Source: Petunia secreta
Lineage: Eukaryota; Streptophyta; Magnoliopsida; Solanales; Solanaceae
NCBI GenBank assembly: GCA_029990175.1
Contig: JARKIP010000017.1
Coordinates: 17,812,001 to 17,876,000 of the forward strand
Direction: 5' to 3'
Length of the DNA stretch: 64,000 nt
The position numbers were made by a program, and so were the translations under genes. Under the pieces are notes generated by a model. That model was not told the DNA's origin. It was given only the letters and a program-made list of their open reading frames with translations, and did no database searches. Positions 32,443 through 44,640 of the stretch are shown piece after piece (position 1 is the first letter of the stretch; each line of letters opens with the position of its first letter).

Positions 32443-33084
32443 CTACATAACAAATAAAAGGAATAACATAGTTAGGTAAAATGAAAACAGCTTCTAAGAG
32501 AATTACACAGGGAAAGGTGCAGATACATTGTTATATGTGTACACATATAACAATATATGTACACATCAAGAATAAGTGTAAAAATAGTAGTGCATTTTTT
32601 AAACTTGTGTTCACACGTCAAGAATATGTGTACACATAAAATAATACGTGTACACATATAACCTTATGTGTACACATTTAGAATATGTGTAAAATTAATA
32701 CACCCTTTTTTTAACTTCTTTTGTGTACAGACATAAAGAATATGCGTACACATAAGGATATACGTGTACACATAAAACAATATGTGTACACATCAAGAAT
32801 ATGTGTACAGATCTTGCAGATCTATGCCTATTTTTTCAGATATACACTCATCTTTTGTTTACACATTTGCAAATATATTTACACACATTTCAGATGTTTA
32901 CACATAATTTTTTCGTGGGAACCGAAGACACTAATTTTTTCCAGTGTATTCTGGGTTTTCAAATGAACGTGTATCAGAAATCTGTACACAAACTCAGAAA
33001 AATGAACTCAAACCAGAAAAATAAAACAAGGGTTTTCGGACGGACCATATTCTTGTTTTTGCTTTAAAAAAGTTGAAAAAGTAC
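32443..33084 (-). other. leader intron of the Ulp1-like gene with the 19-bp palindromic array
   Basis: Donor AAATAG|GTACTTTT and acceptor TTATGTAG|ATAC lie six bases before the ATG at 32437. It holds about a dozen TGTGTACACA motifs and variants between 32530 and 32910; the first three centres are 32540.5, 32560.5 and 32579.5. The layout mirrors the transposase leader intron. Confidence 0.75.
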
Positions 33085-33276
33085 CTATTTTAACTTGATG
33101 AACGGAAATAAGCAACAATCCAACTTGAACCACCACAAATTTGATGGAAAAGGAGAAAACACTACGAAATCTGATGATGAACAGTGGCGTTTTTGAATTT
33201 TACAAGAGAGAGAAGTTGAGAAGCTTTGATGAGAGAATTGGGAAATGAAAAGTGTGTCAGGCGAAGAGAGAGTGGG

Positions 33277-33284
33277 TATATATA
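33277..33284 (-). promoter_or_regulatory. TATA box of the Ulp1-like gene
   Basis: TATATATA on the minus strand about 190 bases upstream of the leader intron donor and 200 bases inside the right TIR, mirroring the transposase promoter at the other end. Confidence 0.5.
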
Positions 33285-33424
33285 TGTTTGACGTGTATGT
33301 CCCACGTCTTACTTCTGAGCGCACTTGTTTTGTTTTGGCAAGTTTTAATAATTGCTTATTGGTCCTTGCTTTGGTTAATCACCTCTCTAATGATACACGG
33401 ACAATAAAAGAAAATGGAAAAGAA

Positions 33425-33482
33425 ATTTGTGTCCCCTTTTATTCTTTAAAGACTTGAGAGGTCCCTTCACCTCTTTCTTCAC
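33425..33482 (-). repeat. right terminal inverted repeat of the MULE
   Basis: The reverse complement begins GTGAAGAAAGAGGTGAAGGG and aligns with the left TIR, best from its tenth base on. The target duplication follows. Confidence 0.8.
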
Positions 33483-33894
33483 TAGTTACATTATGCTTTT
33501 TTGTTCAAGTAATTGTGCTTCTATTTGTACGGTAGAGAGGGAGCAAAAAATCTTCATGTTCATAAATCATACTTGAAGTGTTTCTTTTACATACAATATA
33601 CCTTCATTATACTTGTTGCTCTTGTATCATATCTCTTGTTTGTATTAAAGGTCATCGATCACCTGAACAAAAAGAACATTATAAAGATAACAATATCGCA
33701 ATGGATATATTATGTTAAATATCATCGTCTAATATTTTTCTTTAAAAGATTCGTACAGAATTAGCAATACTAAATAATAAGAAGCATGATGATTCTGATA
33801 ATTTTCGTTTATATTTCACACAATATGTGAAAAAAGCAATTCGAAAAATATTTATTTTTATACCTGAAAGACAATAAAATCAAAATGTTATCAC
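33483..33894. other. right part of the local repeat and unassigned AT-rich DNA
   Basis: 33483-33600 continues the tandem unit broken by the MULE (matches about 35425-35540). From 33600 to the hAT duplication at 33887 I see no gene or known element. Confidence 0.6.
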
Positions 33895-34721
33895 TAGGGG
33901 TTTTCACTGAAAGTCTAAAAATCAAATCAAACAAAAAATCGACCCAAATTGAAAGAAAAACCAGATATTTTTTTATGTTTGGTTTTTTTTATATTTAATT
34001 TAAAAAATCGATAAAAAATTGGTTTGATTTTGGTTTAAGCAAAAAATAACCGAAAAAATCGGACCAAATCGATTAGATAAATACTTACTTATAAATTATA
34101 ATTTCACATATAATTATGTGTATTTTTATATAAATATTAATGTATTTACACCGTACATTAGTTTTTTTACACTCTTGCCTTCTAGTCTAGTTCCTCACTT
34201 TTATATTTTTGCTTTTGTATACTAGTTTCTATTTTACTCTTTATTTTGATATGTCAAATAATCTATTGTATGTTAAAAATAACTTGTCTGATAGTCCTTC
34301 ATTATTTGTTAATTCAATATCATCAAGATATCTTCGCAAATGATTGGTTTCAATTATTTAAACACGCAAAAAAATAATTGTAAGAAGTTTGATTATGTTA
34401 ATTTGAAATGGTTAAATATTTATACAAACATACAATTTTTGGATGAAGCTACATATGTAACTTGATTATATATATAGTTTGTTCTTTGTTAGAGAACACT
34501 TAGCTTGGGTGTGATATGGTGGATACAGAATATGTATTTGATCCTTGTAAGTATATGCCACATATTTAGAGACAAAAAAACTGAAAAAACCGATCAAAAC
34601 CGAACAATTAAAAACCGGGTTAATTGATTTGGTCGTGGTTTAAGTATTTGAAAAACTGAAGTAATTGGTTAGGTTTTCTTTTAGAGAAAAACCGACTCAA
34701 ACCGACCCATGAACACCCCTA
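33895..34721. mobile_element. non-autonomous hAT-type element, 827 bp
   Basis: Ends TAGGGGTTTTCA and (reverse) TAGGGGTGTTCA. Flanks GTTATCAC (33887-33894) and ATTGTCAC (34722-34729) are an 8-bp duplication with two changes. Both ends are rich in AAACCGA/TCGGTTT-type words. No ORF. Confidence 0.75.
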
Positions 34722-34729
34722 ATTGTCAC

Positions 34730-35305
34730 CCCATAATCTGGCGTGGCTAACAGGTTAGCTAACTTCATATTATGTTTCTGTTTGCCATATTCTTTTTTAG
34801 AACAAGGCAGAAATATCTGATCGCACACTTGTTAGTTTGAACGAAGAATGAAAAGTTCCTAGCAAGAACCAGCTAGCTATTCTTATAAGAAAGTAAGATT
34901 ACAAAATTCAACAAGCATAGAATGGTTTTGTGGATCCTTAAGTTTCAATGTCAACCATGCTTTAATCTCAGATATTTGATAGGGAAAATTATGAAACTGC
35001 CAAATAACAGTGAAATCAAATTTTACAAGTTACAAAAAATAAAGATTGACCTTGAAAAGTTTCAAAAGTACCTTTAGATGTAAAGAAAAAGTAAAAGAGA
35101 GAGGATTTGAGTAGTTCAAAAGTGGTTGGTAGCTTTAATTTAAGTAGAGCCCGACAAGGGTGAAAATAAAGATGATGTTATTAAATAGTTGTCAAATAAA
35201 AATGAGTATCACTCTTTTTGAGACAAACCAAATAAGAAAATGTGTCACATAAATTGCGATGGAGGAAGTAGTATATATTTAATTGCATACATTATATGGT
35301 TACCA
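34730..35305. other. unassigned intergenic DNA
   Basis: AT-rich, no ORF, RNA gene or repeat boundary that I can support. Confidence 0.4.
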
Positions 35306-35309
35306 ATCA

Positions 35310-35545
35310 CATGTTGTTCTATTTGTACATAGAAGAGCGAGGAAAAAACTCCCCATGTTCATAAATCATACTTGAAGTGTTTTACATAGCTTACTTTTGA
35401 ACTAGCTAGTAATATATCTTTAATTACATTGTCCTTTTCTGTACAGGCAATTGGGCTTCTATTTCTACGGCGGAGAGGGAGAAAAAACTCTTCGTGTCCA
35501 TAAATCATACTTGAAGTGTTTCTTTTACATAGAATTTATGTAAAT
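35310..35545. repeat. tandem repeat of two units, paralogue of the MULE empty site
   Basis: CATAAATCATACTTGAAGTG appears at about 35360 and 35502, each preceded by GAG.GAGAAAAAACTC-like sequence, giving a unit near 140 bases. The same pair exists at 23874-23963 plus 33483-33600, where the MULE sits in the spacer (TTTA(G/A)TTACAT). Confidence 0.8.
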
Positions 35546-35639
35546 AATAGAACAAAACAATAAAAATGTGGGTGAAAGCCTCTCAGTTAAATCATTGAAT
35601 GAGCCTCTTGTCTATCAATATTTTCTATAAAAGTATTTA

Positions 35640-37330
35640 CACTATCTACTTATTCTATTATCCCTCCCTCCCCTCCCCCCTCATAAGTTGGAGCATGAGA
35701 ATTTCTTATGCCTAATTTGTTAAGGAAATAATTGAACTGTGCCCGTCCAATTGCCTTGGTAAAAATGTCTGTCAGTTGAGTGTCCATAAGCACGTACCCG
35801 AAACGTATTGTCCCTCCGTGATTTCATCCCGAACAAATTAACCGTCAACTTTAATTTGTTTGGTTCGCTCGTGAAACACTGTGTTCCGAACTATATGTAA
35901 TGCTGCCTGACTGTCATATTTTAGCACTATTGGAGGATAATGTTTGATGCCAAGATTAAATAATATTTCTTTAGCCATTTCAAGTCATGCATGGTCATTG
36001 CCATAGACCGATATCTTGCTTCAGGCTAAGACCTTGAAACTATCTGTTGTTTTTTGGTTTGCCATGATATTGGTGAGTACCTCAACGAGACATACCAACC
36101 AGTCAACGAACGTTGTGTCAATAGACACCCTGCCCAATCTGAATCACATCATCCGTATAAATGGAGATCCTTGACCCGAACACCCTTTCAAGTATCTGTT
36201 TACCTGCAGAGCTATCGCCATATGCTCAACACGTGGACTCTGAATGAATTGAGATATCACATGCACACTATAAGACAAGTCCAACCATGTGAAGCACATA
36301 GATCAATCTTAAAACGAATTGCCTATAACATTCGAGATCCTCGACAAAACGGTCAGTTTCTGATGCTAATCGATGATTTTGCTCTTTCGGTGTACCCACT
36401 GGTTTGGCTCCCAGCTAACCGGCTACATAAATGATATTCAAAGCACGCTTTCTTCGGCACAGAAAAATCCCTTTCAGACCCTCTTCATATTCAACACCCA
36501 AGAAATACTTCAATGTGCCTAGATCCTTCATCTGAAAGTACTTCATGAGATATAACTTAAAGATTTCAATCGCTCTTGGATCATGTCCGTAGATAATCAA
36601 ATCATCCACATAAACGAGTATATTCAATTGCACATTCTCTTTCTTCATCGTAAAATAAACAGTAATCAGAATATGACTGAAGAAATCCATAATTCTTCAG
36701 AGATGCCGGTAACTTCACAAACCAACACTGAGGAGCTTGCTTTTAACCATACAAAGATTTTCGGAGACGACACATGTCTCCGTTCCCATGATTTTGATGC
36801 CTTAGAGGCAATTTCATATATACTCACGAAGATCCCCATGCAAAAATGCATTATGCATATCCATCTGATGCAACTCCTACTGCTTCGCAGCTGCCACGGC
36901 TATAAATCTCGGACAGTCACCATCTAGGCTACCGGTGCAAATTATCTGTGTAATCAACTCCTTCCACTTGGTGATTTCTAAAAATCACAAGCCATGGTTT
37001 GTATCGCTCAATGGTACCATCTGAGTTATACTTGATCTTGTACACCCATCTGCAACTGAGTGACTTCTTTCATGGAGGCAAGCACTCAATTACCCAAGGA
37101 TTGTTTGTTTCCAAAGCATGAAACTCTTCTTGCATGGATAATCTCCATTTCTCATCTCTGACTACCTCCGAGAAGGAGGTAGGCTCATGTCCTTCAGTTA
37201 TAGCCGCATGAAAACTCACATGTCTCAAAGAGAAGTTATCACAATTGACATAATGTGCTGGAGGACAAGGCTCACCGGTGGGTGGTTGAGTTACAAGTGA
37301 ACAATTAGATTTTCGGATATAGGATGATAC
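35640..37330 (-). pseudogene. Ty1-copia pol remnant (reverse transcriptase and RNase H)
   Basis: The minus strand starts with MQEEFHALETNNPWV (about 37090-37140) and WVYKIKYNSDGTIERY, the usual copia RT opening. It then has LNILVYVDDLIIYG (36590-36620) with the catalytic Asp pair and MKDLGTLKYFLGVE. Past 36400 the frame is broken but FHERTK...IKVD (about 35860) and a TDIFTKA-like end (about 35760) mark RNase H. A G-rich purine tract (GGGGGGAGGGGAGGG on the minus strand, near 35662-35685) would precede a 3' LTR that I cannot delimit. Many stops; an old fragment. Confidence 0.8.
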
Positions 37331-37705
37331 CCGGTGACTCTATTTTCGGATCGTATTAGTGATAAAATACCACAAAAGAAAATTTTCCTCTGCTTTCCTT
37401 GACCCAACTCTAGAGCAACACTTGCCAAGCTTGGGTCATTTACGTAAAACCATGAAACATTAAGACAAACTGTCAAAACCAGATAAATATAAGGACATCG
37501 GATGAAATTTCTGGTCTATTCGTTCGAACATTGTGGGTTACATTGAGATCAGAATTTATATATGGATCACAATGCTGATACTTAGGCGATTCATTGAAGA
37601 ATAGCCAATTTTTACCTCGGTAAATAAGGCTAAGCCACTGTTTTTAAATTATTCAACACTTAGCCACTTTGTAAGCATTTGGATAAAAATATCTTTAAGG
37701 GTCTT
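37331..37705. other. unassigned DNA between the copia remnant and the TIR element
   Basis: No gene seen. 37652-37700 (TTAGCCACTTTGT...ATATCTTTAAG) recurs at 61637-61681. Confidence 0.4.
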
Positions 37706-38162
37706 TTTGGAAAGCCACTTGATAATTGGAATAGATGTAAATACTAGGCTAGTAATTACGCACTATTGTAATTACGATGGCATGTTTTTTTGTCATACTG
37801 TAATTATATTGTAATTACTAGTGTTTTGTTTGGTTGCACAAATGTAGTTACACAGTTTGATTTTTTAAAAAGTAATTATCAAAAATTAAAACTTCAAATT
37901 AGATAAATATGTGCCTTTATATAAGCATTAAATTAGAGATTTAAGATACATATTGTTTCTTGAAACATGTTAATTAATAATTGATATATAGTTTTAATAC
38001 TACCAATATTTTAATTTAATTTAATTATAAAAATTAAAAGCATACATTTTTAAGAATATCATGGATGCATTTGTAAAAAAAAGTTAATTTGAATAGCATG
38101 TAATGTGAAATAACAAGTCAATATTACTAAAATAAACAAATTAAAATTAAGAAAAAATATAA

Positions 38163-40274
38163 CAACAACAACAACAACATACCTAGTGTAATCCTACACG
38201 TAGGATCTTGGGAGGGTGAGATGTACGCAGACTTTATCCCCACTAAGGTGGAGAGGCTGTTTCCGATACACCCTTGGCTAGAAAATATTTTGAAGACAAT
38301 TTAGCACAAATAAGGCAAGAAACGCCATGATATCCCAAATACCGACATAAAAACTGCAACAACCAGAGTAAACAGAAGACACAAATAGCAAAAATATGTA
38401 GGACAAGATAAAACTACTATATATAAGAAAAATAAAGCTAATATGCCAGTAATCATTCTACTACCACCTAGTCTTCTACCCTAATCCCCGCCCTCCACAT
38501 CTTTCTATCAAGGTCATGTCCTCAGTAATATGGAGGTGGGCCATGTCCTATAGAATCACCTCGCTCCAATTCTTTTTTGGTCTACCTCTACCTCTCTATA
38601 GACCCAGTACTGCCAACCCCTCGCACCTTCTCATATGGCGAACCATCGGAGCCTCGCTTATCGCATCTTGTCCACCACTGAGGTCACTCTCATCTTGTCA
38701 CGAATGACCTCATTCCTTATCTAGTCTAGTATGTCCGCACATCCATCTAATCATTCTCATCTCTATTTCACTCATACTATGAATATGTATGGTCTTGACT
38801 GGCCAACACTCTGCTCCGTATAACATAGCTGGTCGAACTACCGCTTTATAGAACTTACGTTAGAGCTTAGTTGCCACTTTCTTATTGCATAGGACACCGG
38901 ATGCAAGACTCCACTTCATCCAGCCTGCCCCTATATAGTGAGTGATATCATCATAAATTTTTCCATCACCTTGAAGAATTGAGCCAAGATACTTGAAGCT
39001 TCTCTTTTGGGGGAATGACCTGAGAATCAAGTATCACCTCCACCTCTGATTCCTGGGCTGCATCACATAACTTGCACTCCATGTACTCTATTTTCGTCCT
39101 TCTCAGCCTAAAACCTTTAGATTTCAAGGTATGTCTCCAAACTTCTAGCTCATCATTAATTTCACTGCAAGTCTCATCAACCAAAACTATATCGTCTGCG
39201 AATAACATGCACCATGGTACTCCCCCTGGATACTCTGATTTAATTCGTCCATCACTAGAGCAAATAAAAATGGACTAAGCTAACCCCTGATGCAACCCCA
39301 TCTCGACTAGAAAGTGATCGGAGTCACCTCCAACAGTCAAAAGCGGGTCTTGGCTCTATCGAACATGTCTTTAATCGCGTTGATATATGCCGCTGGAACA
39401 CAATCCAAGCATCTCCACATAACCTCCCTTAGGACTTTGTCATAAGCCATTAGGTAAATGAACACCATATGTAAGTCCCTTTATTATCCCTATACTGCTC
39501 AATAATCCTCCTCAGAAGGTGAATGGCTTCCATGGTTGATCGCCCAGGCATCCGAATTGGTTCTCATAAATTGTTACATCCCTCCTCATCCTCTTCTCAA
39601 CAATCCACTCCCATACTTTTATGGTGTGGCTGAATAGTTTGATGCTCATATAATTATTGCAATTTTGAACTTCATCCTTGTTCTTGTGCAACTGAATCAT
39701 AGTCCTCCACCTCCATTCTTCGGGCATCCTTTCCATTTTCAGGATAACATCAAGCCACCCAATAAGCCAAGTTAAGCCTGCTTTACCTATACTTTTTCAA
39801 AACTCCACTGGATCTCGTCAGGCCCGGCCGCCCTCCTCACTCTCATCTTACGAATTTTCTCCTGCACCTCTTCAAATCTAATATATCTGTAGTACCAAAA
39901 ATCACGATGGCTCACAGAATGCTCTAGATGACCCATCAAAATGCTCATGTCCCCCACTTTGTTAAAAAGTCTATGAAAGTACTCTTTCCATGTTCGTCTA
40001 ATGTGTGCATCTTCTACTAAGACGGTGTCATCCTTATATTTAATTTAATTTACTTGGTCTATGTCGCGTGTCGGCCTCTCCCTCGCCTTGGCAAGCCTAT
40101 ACAACTTCTTATCTCAACCTTTATCTGCTATCTCTTAATACACGCATTCAAAAGCTACAGCTTTAGTGTCTGTAGCCGCTGACTTCGCTTCATTATTTTC
40201 CTTTCTATACCTTTCCCTATTCGTCCTCTTTTCCTCCTCATCTTTACTCTCCACCAAAATCTAATTTTTCTAGA
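38163..40274 (-). mobile_element. RTE-type LINE, 5'-truncated, minus strand
   Basis: The 3' tail on the minus strand ends GTATGTTGTTGTTGTTGTTG (CAA repeats at 38163-38180), the characteristic end of plant RTE elements. The minus-strand protein pieces include MPEEWRWRTMIQLHKNKDE and NCNNYMSIKL (39600-39730, RT block), MLFADDIVLVDE (39170-39208, the catalytic Asp pair), GFRLRRTKIEYMECK (39080-39120) and a C-terminal RGRGRPKK-like block near 38570. Stops and frameshifts are frequent. The 5' part is cut by the Del element at 40275. Confidence 0.85.
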
Positions 40275-40279
40275 GTAAG

Positions 40280-42759
40280 TGTTGCGCCCCGTATGTCTAA
40301 AGTACCGTATATTGCATTAATGACACGGTAAGAATGATTTAAGTATCTTTAAAGTAATAATATGACTATATATGACGTTTATATGTTGAATATAAAGTTT
40401 TGGGCTAATCGAATTTAAGTTGCGGAAAAATCGACTAAGAATTTGCCTTGTAATGAAGCTTATTGAGCAATTAATTCCGTGTGTTATATGATGTCTTTTG
40501 GGAACATATCATATACCAAATTTAAGGTACTGAAGTGTAGTTTCTATCACATTTGACTCTTTTTTCATACAATATCTGGATAAAAAGATAAAAGCGTCAG
40601 AAGTCAGGCCAGAAGAAGGGACATAAGCGCAAAAGAGGGCCATAACTGAAATATTCTTAGTAAAAAAGAGAAAATCATCTCTTATCTCGTCATTTCCAGA
40701 TAATACACAAGGGAAACAGTGCTTTCTTGAAGGTGGAAGCTCTTCTTAGAGTTTTGAAGAAAGAACATCAATCTTAACTCGAAATTGAAGATGGATTGCA
40801 TCAAAACGGTCTATGCGGCTAAGGTAATATTATGCTACCTTCAATTTCGTCTATAGCTTGAGTTTTAGAATTACTTCATGGCTAAGACAAGTGCCTAAAT
40901 TCTGTGTTATAGCTTATTTAAGCTTTGGAAGGCTTGGAATACAAGGGAAACAAGGTTTAGAAGCAAAAACATCAAAGGTATGTAAGGCTAAACCTTTCTT
41001 TCGACAAGGTATCTATCTTGTAGCTTTTGAAGCCTATATTAGTTCCAAACTTGGTGTTTCTTGTGCGGAACATGTATGGAATCAAGGAAGCCTCGTATAT
41101 ACTTAATTTGGTACTAAAATCCTAGGTGAAAGATGTCCAAAACAGCAGTATAAAATGTTTTAAAATCTGGAAAAATTATTTTTATCTTCGGATAGTTGTT
41201 AGTAGTTTGATCATAACTCTTTGTAAAAATTTGATATTTAGATGATTTTAGATTCCATGGAATCCGAAGACATATATCTACAACTTTTATGAAGACCATA
41301 AAGTGTATAACTTTGATTTAGACCCTGAAAATTATGTCGCAAGACAGGGCACTGGTGCTGCCCATAAATTCTGTCTGCGGATTTTTTATGTCATCCAGTC
41401 GTCTCATCTTGTTATCCATTTAATCTGTTCATGTTATCAGTTTATCTGGGTATCCATTCCCATGTATATTATAGTGCTGGTTTTATTTTTGCGGATCATC
41501 CATTTTTAGGGGAAACTCTATCGAAAGTTTTATAGAAATTCAAAGAGTTTGACAAATTTCTAGTTCCTGGTTGTGGCTATGATTCCATCTAGGGTATTCT
41601 TATCATTCCTTTGAGTTCATATATATTGCTGCCATATGTGTTATGCCTCATACATGCCTATGCTTATATTGTGATCATATTATGTGTGATTTGGAGTCCC
41701 CCAAAGAGGCTGGACATTCGACACTCAGTCCAGTCATGTGTTATACTACCCGTCAGGGGGACACAACACCTCTGGTTCAGGCGGGAAATAAAACACCAAG
41801 TGTGACGTGGTGTCATTCACACACTATGACCTGAGAGACTAGATACTACTGGCTGGGGGGGACATAGCCCATAATACCTGCCAGGTTTGTTATATATGCG
41901 TATATAGCCATAGTATACACCGCATGACTATACATGAGACTAGTTAAGATGTTCAGTTACCTGATTTGAGGGGATACAACCCATAAACCAGACAAGTACC
42001 AGTTAGGATAACAGTTCAGTTTTAGCTCAGTACCAGTTACGAGTTATCAATTCTCAGTTATCAGCCACCAGTTCTTGGTGTCAGTATCAGTTGACAGCTA
42101 TTAGTTCTAGTTTCTAGTTACCAGCTATCAATTATTTGTCAGTATAGTTCAGCTCAGTCTTCAGTTTCAGATTCAGTTAGACTTCAGTTTATATTCAGAT
42201 CATGTTTAGTTCATGTTTCAGATTTCCAGCTTCATTGCTATACTTCAACACATACTTTCATATTTCTATTCCCGCCTTACAGTTTCATTCGGCTATGCTA
42301 TATATTATATGCTCATGCCTTACATACTTTGTACATATCGTACTCACGCCCTTTTCTGGGGTGCTGCATTTCATGTCACGCAGGTACAGATAGATCAGCA
42401 CTTGGGCTACATTAGTAGGCTATCTACCACCTATTGGAGTCACTTCGCTTACTCCCGGAGTTTCTTATCTTTTTGTATGTGTACAGTCAGATAGTTTGGG
42501 TAGGCGGGGCCTTGTCCCGTCCTTTGTATATTCAGTTCAGCACTCTTAGAGGCCTGTAGATATGTCCTTGTGTGGTTCAGTCACTATGTCATGTATATCA
42601 GCGTGTGATAGCCCTGTCATTTTTCCAGACTTTTTATTTTCAGTAAATATGTATTTATCTATAACCAGGTTGCCAATTCATCATAGATTATTAGTAGGTT
42701 TAGCGATGATCGACACTCAGTTTTGGTTATTTGTCACGGCCCTAGGTTGGGTCGTGACA
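40280..42759 (+). repeat. 5' LTR of the Del/Tekay element
   Basis: TGTTGCGCCCCGTATGTCTA to GGTTGGGTCGTGACA. Contains a CAGTT-rich tract at about 41990-42200, shared with the 3' LTR. Confidence 0.92.
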
Positions 42760-42763
42760 AAAG

Positions 42764-42776
42764 TGGTATCAGGGGA
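42764..42776 (+). other. primer binding site of the Del/Tekay element
   Basis: TGGTATCAGGGGA four bases inside the LTR; resembles the initiator tRNA-Met site TGGTATCAGAGCC. Confidence 0.75.
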
Positions 42777-42964
42777 GTTCAGTCCTAGGGTGTCTGCAGG
42801 CTGTGTCTAGTAGAGTCTTTTTCAGGAGTGAGTTGTGCGCCATACTTATAAATAGGAGGCTACAAGGCATTTCAAAATTGTTGTCTTTATTTCTTCTCTG
42901 GATCGTGCGATAGGGCCATGATTTTAGAATTTACCCTTCTAACCATAATGCTTTGAATACAGCA

Positions 42965-44160
42965 ATGTCGCCGAAGAAACTAACAGCTGCCCAGAAGGGA
43001 AAGGCTATTACCAGCTAAGGTACTAGGAGAGTGCCACCTAAGGTGGATGAGAATGAGGAGTCCAGGCCTGAGGCTCCATTTGAGGCCTCACTGATCCCTT
43101 CAGTTCAGGGTGATATTAGAGGTATTGCAGCTACCTTACCTCCAGCTCCTCAGCCAGATAGCTATGGCCAGGAAGCGAGGGATGCCATCAGATTATTAAC
43201 CAGTGTTGTAGTTGCTCGGGCTAGACGGCACAGTGCAGATGCCCAGGGGGATGTTGGACCCAGGATCACTGATTTTATCAGACTAGAGCCTCCAGACTTT
43301 ACTGGATCCCATACAGGGGAGGGCCCTCAGAATTTTATAGTGAGGATAGCCAGGGTGTTGAGGGTCATGCACGTGTAAGACATGGAGTCACTAGAGTTAG
43401 CTGCATTTAGATTGCATGACCTAGCAGCATGGTGGTATCTGACATCGGAGCTATCTAGAGGGCCAGATGTTGCTCCAGCAAATTTGCAGGAATTCTCGGA
43501 TGCTTTCCTTAGTCAGTATATGCCTATAGAGACACAGAGAGCACGTGCTGATCAGTTCCTGACCTTGAGACATGGAAGTTTGAGTGTAGAAGAGTATAAC
43601 TATCTCTTTAATTCTTTAGTAAGGTTTGCCCCTACGATGGTAGCGAGTATGGAGGATAGAATTTACAGATATATAGTAGGACTAGCTCCATACCTGGTGA
43701 ACGAGTGTATGACTGTTGCTATGCAACCAGGTATGAGCATATCATGCATTCAGGTGTTTGCTTTATCACTTAAGGAGAGGAAGCAGAAAGAGAGAGTCGG
43801 CAGGGATAGAGTGTCACATAAAAGGGGCCGATTTTGTGGTTCGTTTCGAGAGACATCTGGAGCGAGTAAGCAGTAGAGTGTTAGACAGCCACCAGCTAGT
43901 GTACCTCCACAGTCTCGTGGCCTAAGATCTGATAGACCTCCTCAGTCTAGAGCTATTCAGGCATCACGGACTTCAAGATTTCAACGCCGTGGTACTTCTG
44001 TACCGGCCAGTCAGACGTATCCCAAATGCGCAGATTGTGGAAAGACACCACTTGGGCCCATGTTAGTTAGGAGTTGATACTTGTTATATTTGTCGCGGAG
44101 CATGCCATTTCATGAGATATTGCACGACTAGAGGTGGTAGTGGTGCAGCCCAGCTAGCCA
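42965..44160 (+). pseudogene. gag of the Del/Tekay element, with in-frame stops
   Basis: ATG at 42965 (MSPKKLTAAQKGK), in-frame stops at 43016 and 43376, otherwise one frame to 43876. Capsid blocks read LEPPDFTGSHTGEGPQNF, ELAAFRLHDLAAWWYLTS and QRARADQFLTLRHGSLSVEE. A CCHC zinc knuckle in another frame (CYICRGACHFMRYC, about 44077-44120) ends the protein. Gag packages the element RNA. Confidence 0.85.
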
Positions 44161-44279
44161 GATAAGCAGTAGCTTCCTCAGCTCCAACACGTCCTCATGG
44201 GAAAGTTCCTCAGGCACCAGCAGGTTGGGGTAGAGGTCAAAGTGGAGCTCCTACAGCAGGCGGTCTTCAGAACCACACC

Positions 44280-44640
44280 TATTCTCTTATTGGTCGACAG
44301 GGCCAAGAGGCTTTACCAGATGCAGCCATAGGTATTCTGTTAGTAAATTCTCTTGATGTATATGTGTTGATAGATCCTAGTTCTACATTATCGTATGTTA
44401 CTCCCTTTGTTGCTATTAAATTTAAAATAGAACCAGAGGCTATTAGACCTTTCGAGGTAGCCGCTCTTATTGGTGATTCAGTAGTATCTAGGCGTGTTTA
44501 TAGAGGTTGCATTGTGATGATTGTTGACTATAGCACTACAAGTGACTTAATTGAGCTAGATATGGTTGATTTTGATTTGTATGGATTGGTTATCTTCTTG
44601 TTATGCTAATGTTGACTGTAGAGCGAAGACAGTCAAATTT
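44280..44640 (+). pseudogene. aspartic protease domain of the Del/Tekay element
   Basis: VLIDPSSTLSYVTPFVA is the active-site block (Gly of Asp-Pro-Gly replaced by Ser), followed by LIELDMVDFDLYG, which normally continues into GMDWL but is frameshifted here. Confidence 0.8.

Larger units (their letters stand above)
23964..33482 (+). mobile_element. Mutator-like element (MULE) with transposase, Ulp1-like gene and a 19-bp palindromic repeat family
   Basis: Identical 9-bp duplications TAGTTACAT flank it (23955-23963 and 33483-33491), the hallmark length for MULEs. Degenerate terminal inverted repeats of over 50 bases share GTGAGGGGGAC / GTGAAGGGACC, AAGTC.., TAAA.GA and AAAAGGG(G)AC. A paralogous empty copy of the site is present at 35330-35560. 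Inside, the transposase gene reads right (24931 to about 27200) and a DUF1985/Ulp1-like gene reads left (32437 to 28368), each with its own TATA box near a TIR; a 70-codon ORF lies between. MULEs carrying Ulp1-like genes are known (Kaonashi type). Frame damage suggests this copy is no longer autonomous. Confidence 0.92.

Noticed and set aside
24540..32910. CRISPR-like array of short palindromic repeats
   Set aside because: Plant nuclear context, 19-bp period with no unique spacers of constant length and no cas genes.
33895..34721. degraded LTR or SINE
   Set aside because: Inverted TAGGGGTxTTCA ends and an 8-bp flank duplication fit hAT better; no A/B boxes or poly-A tail.
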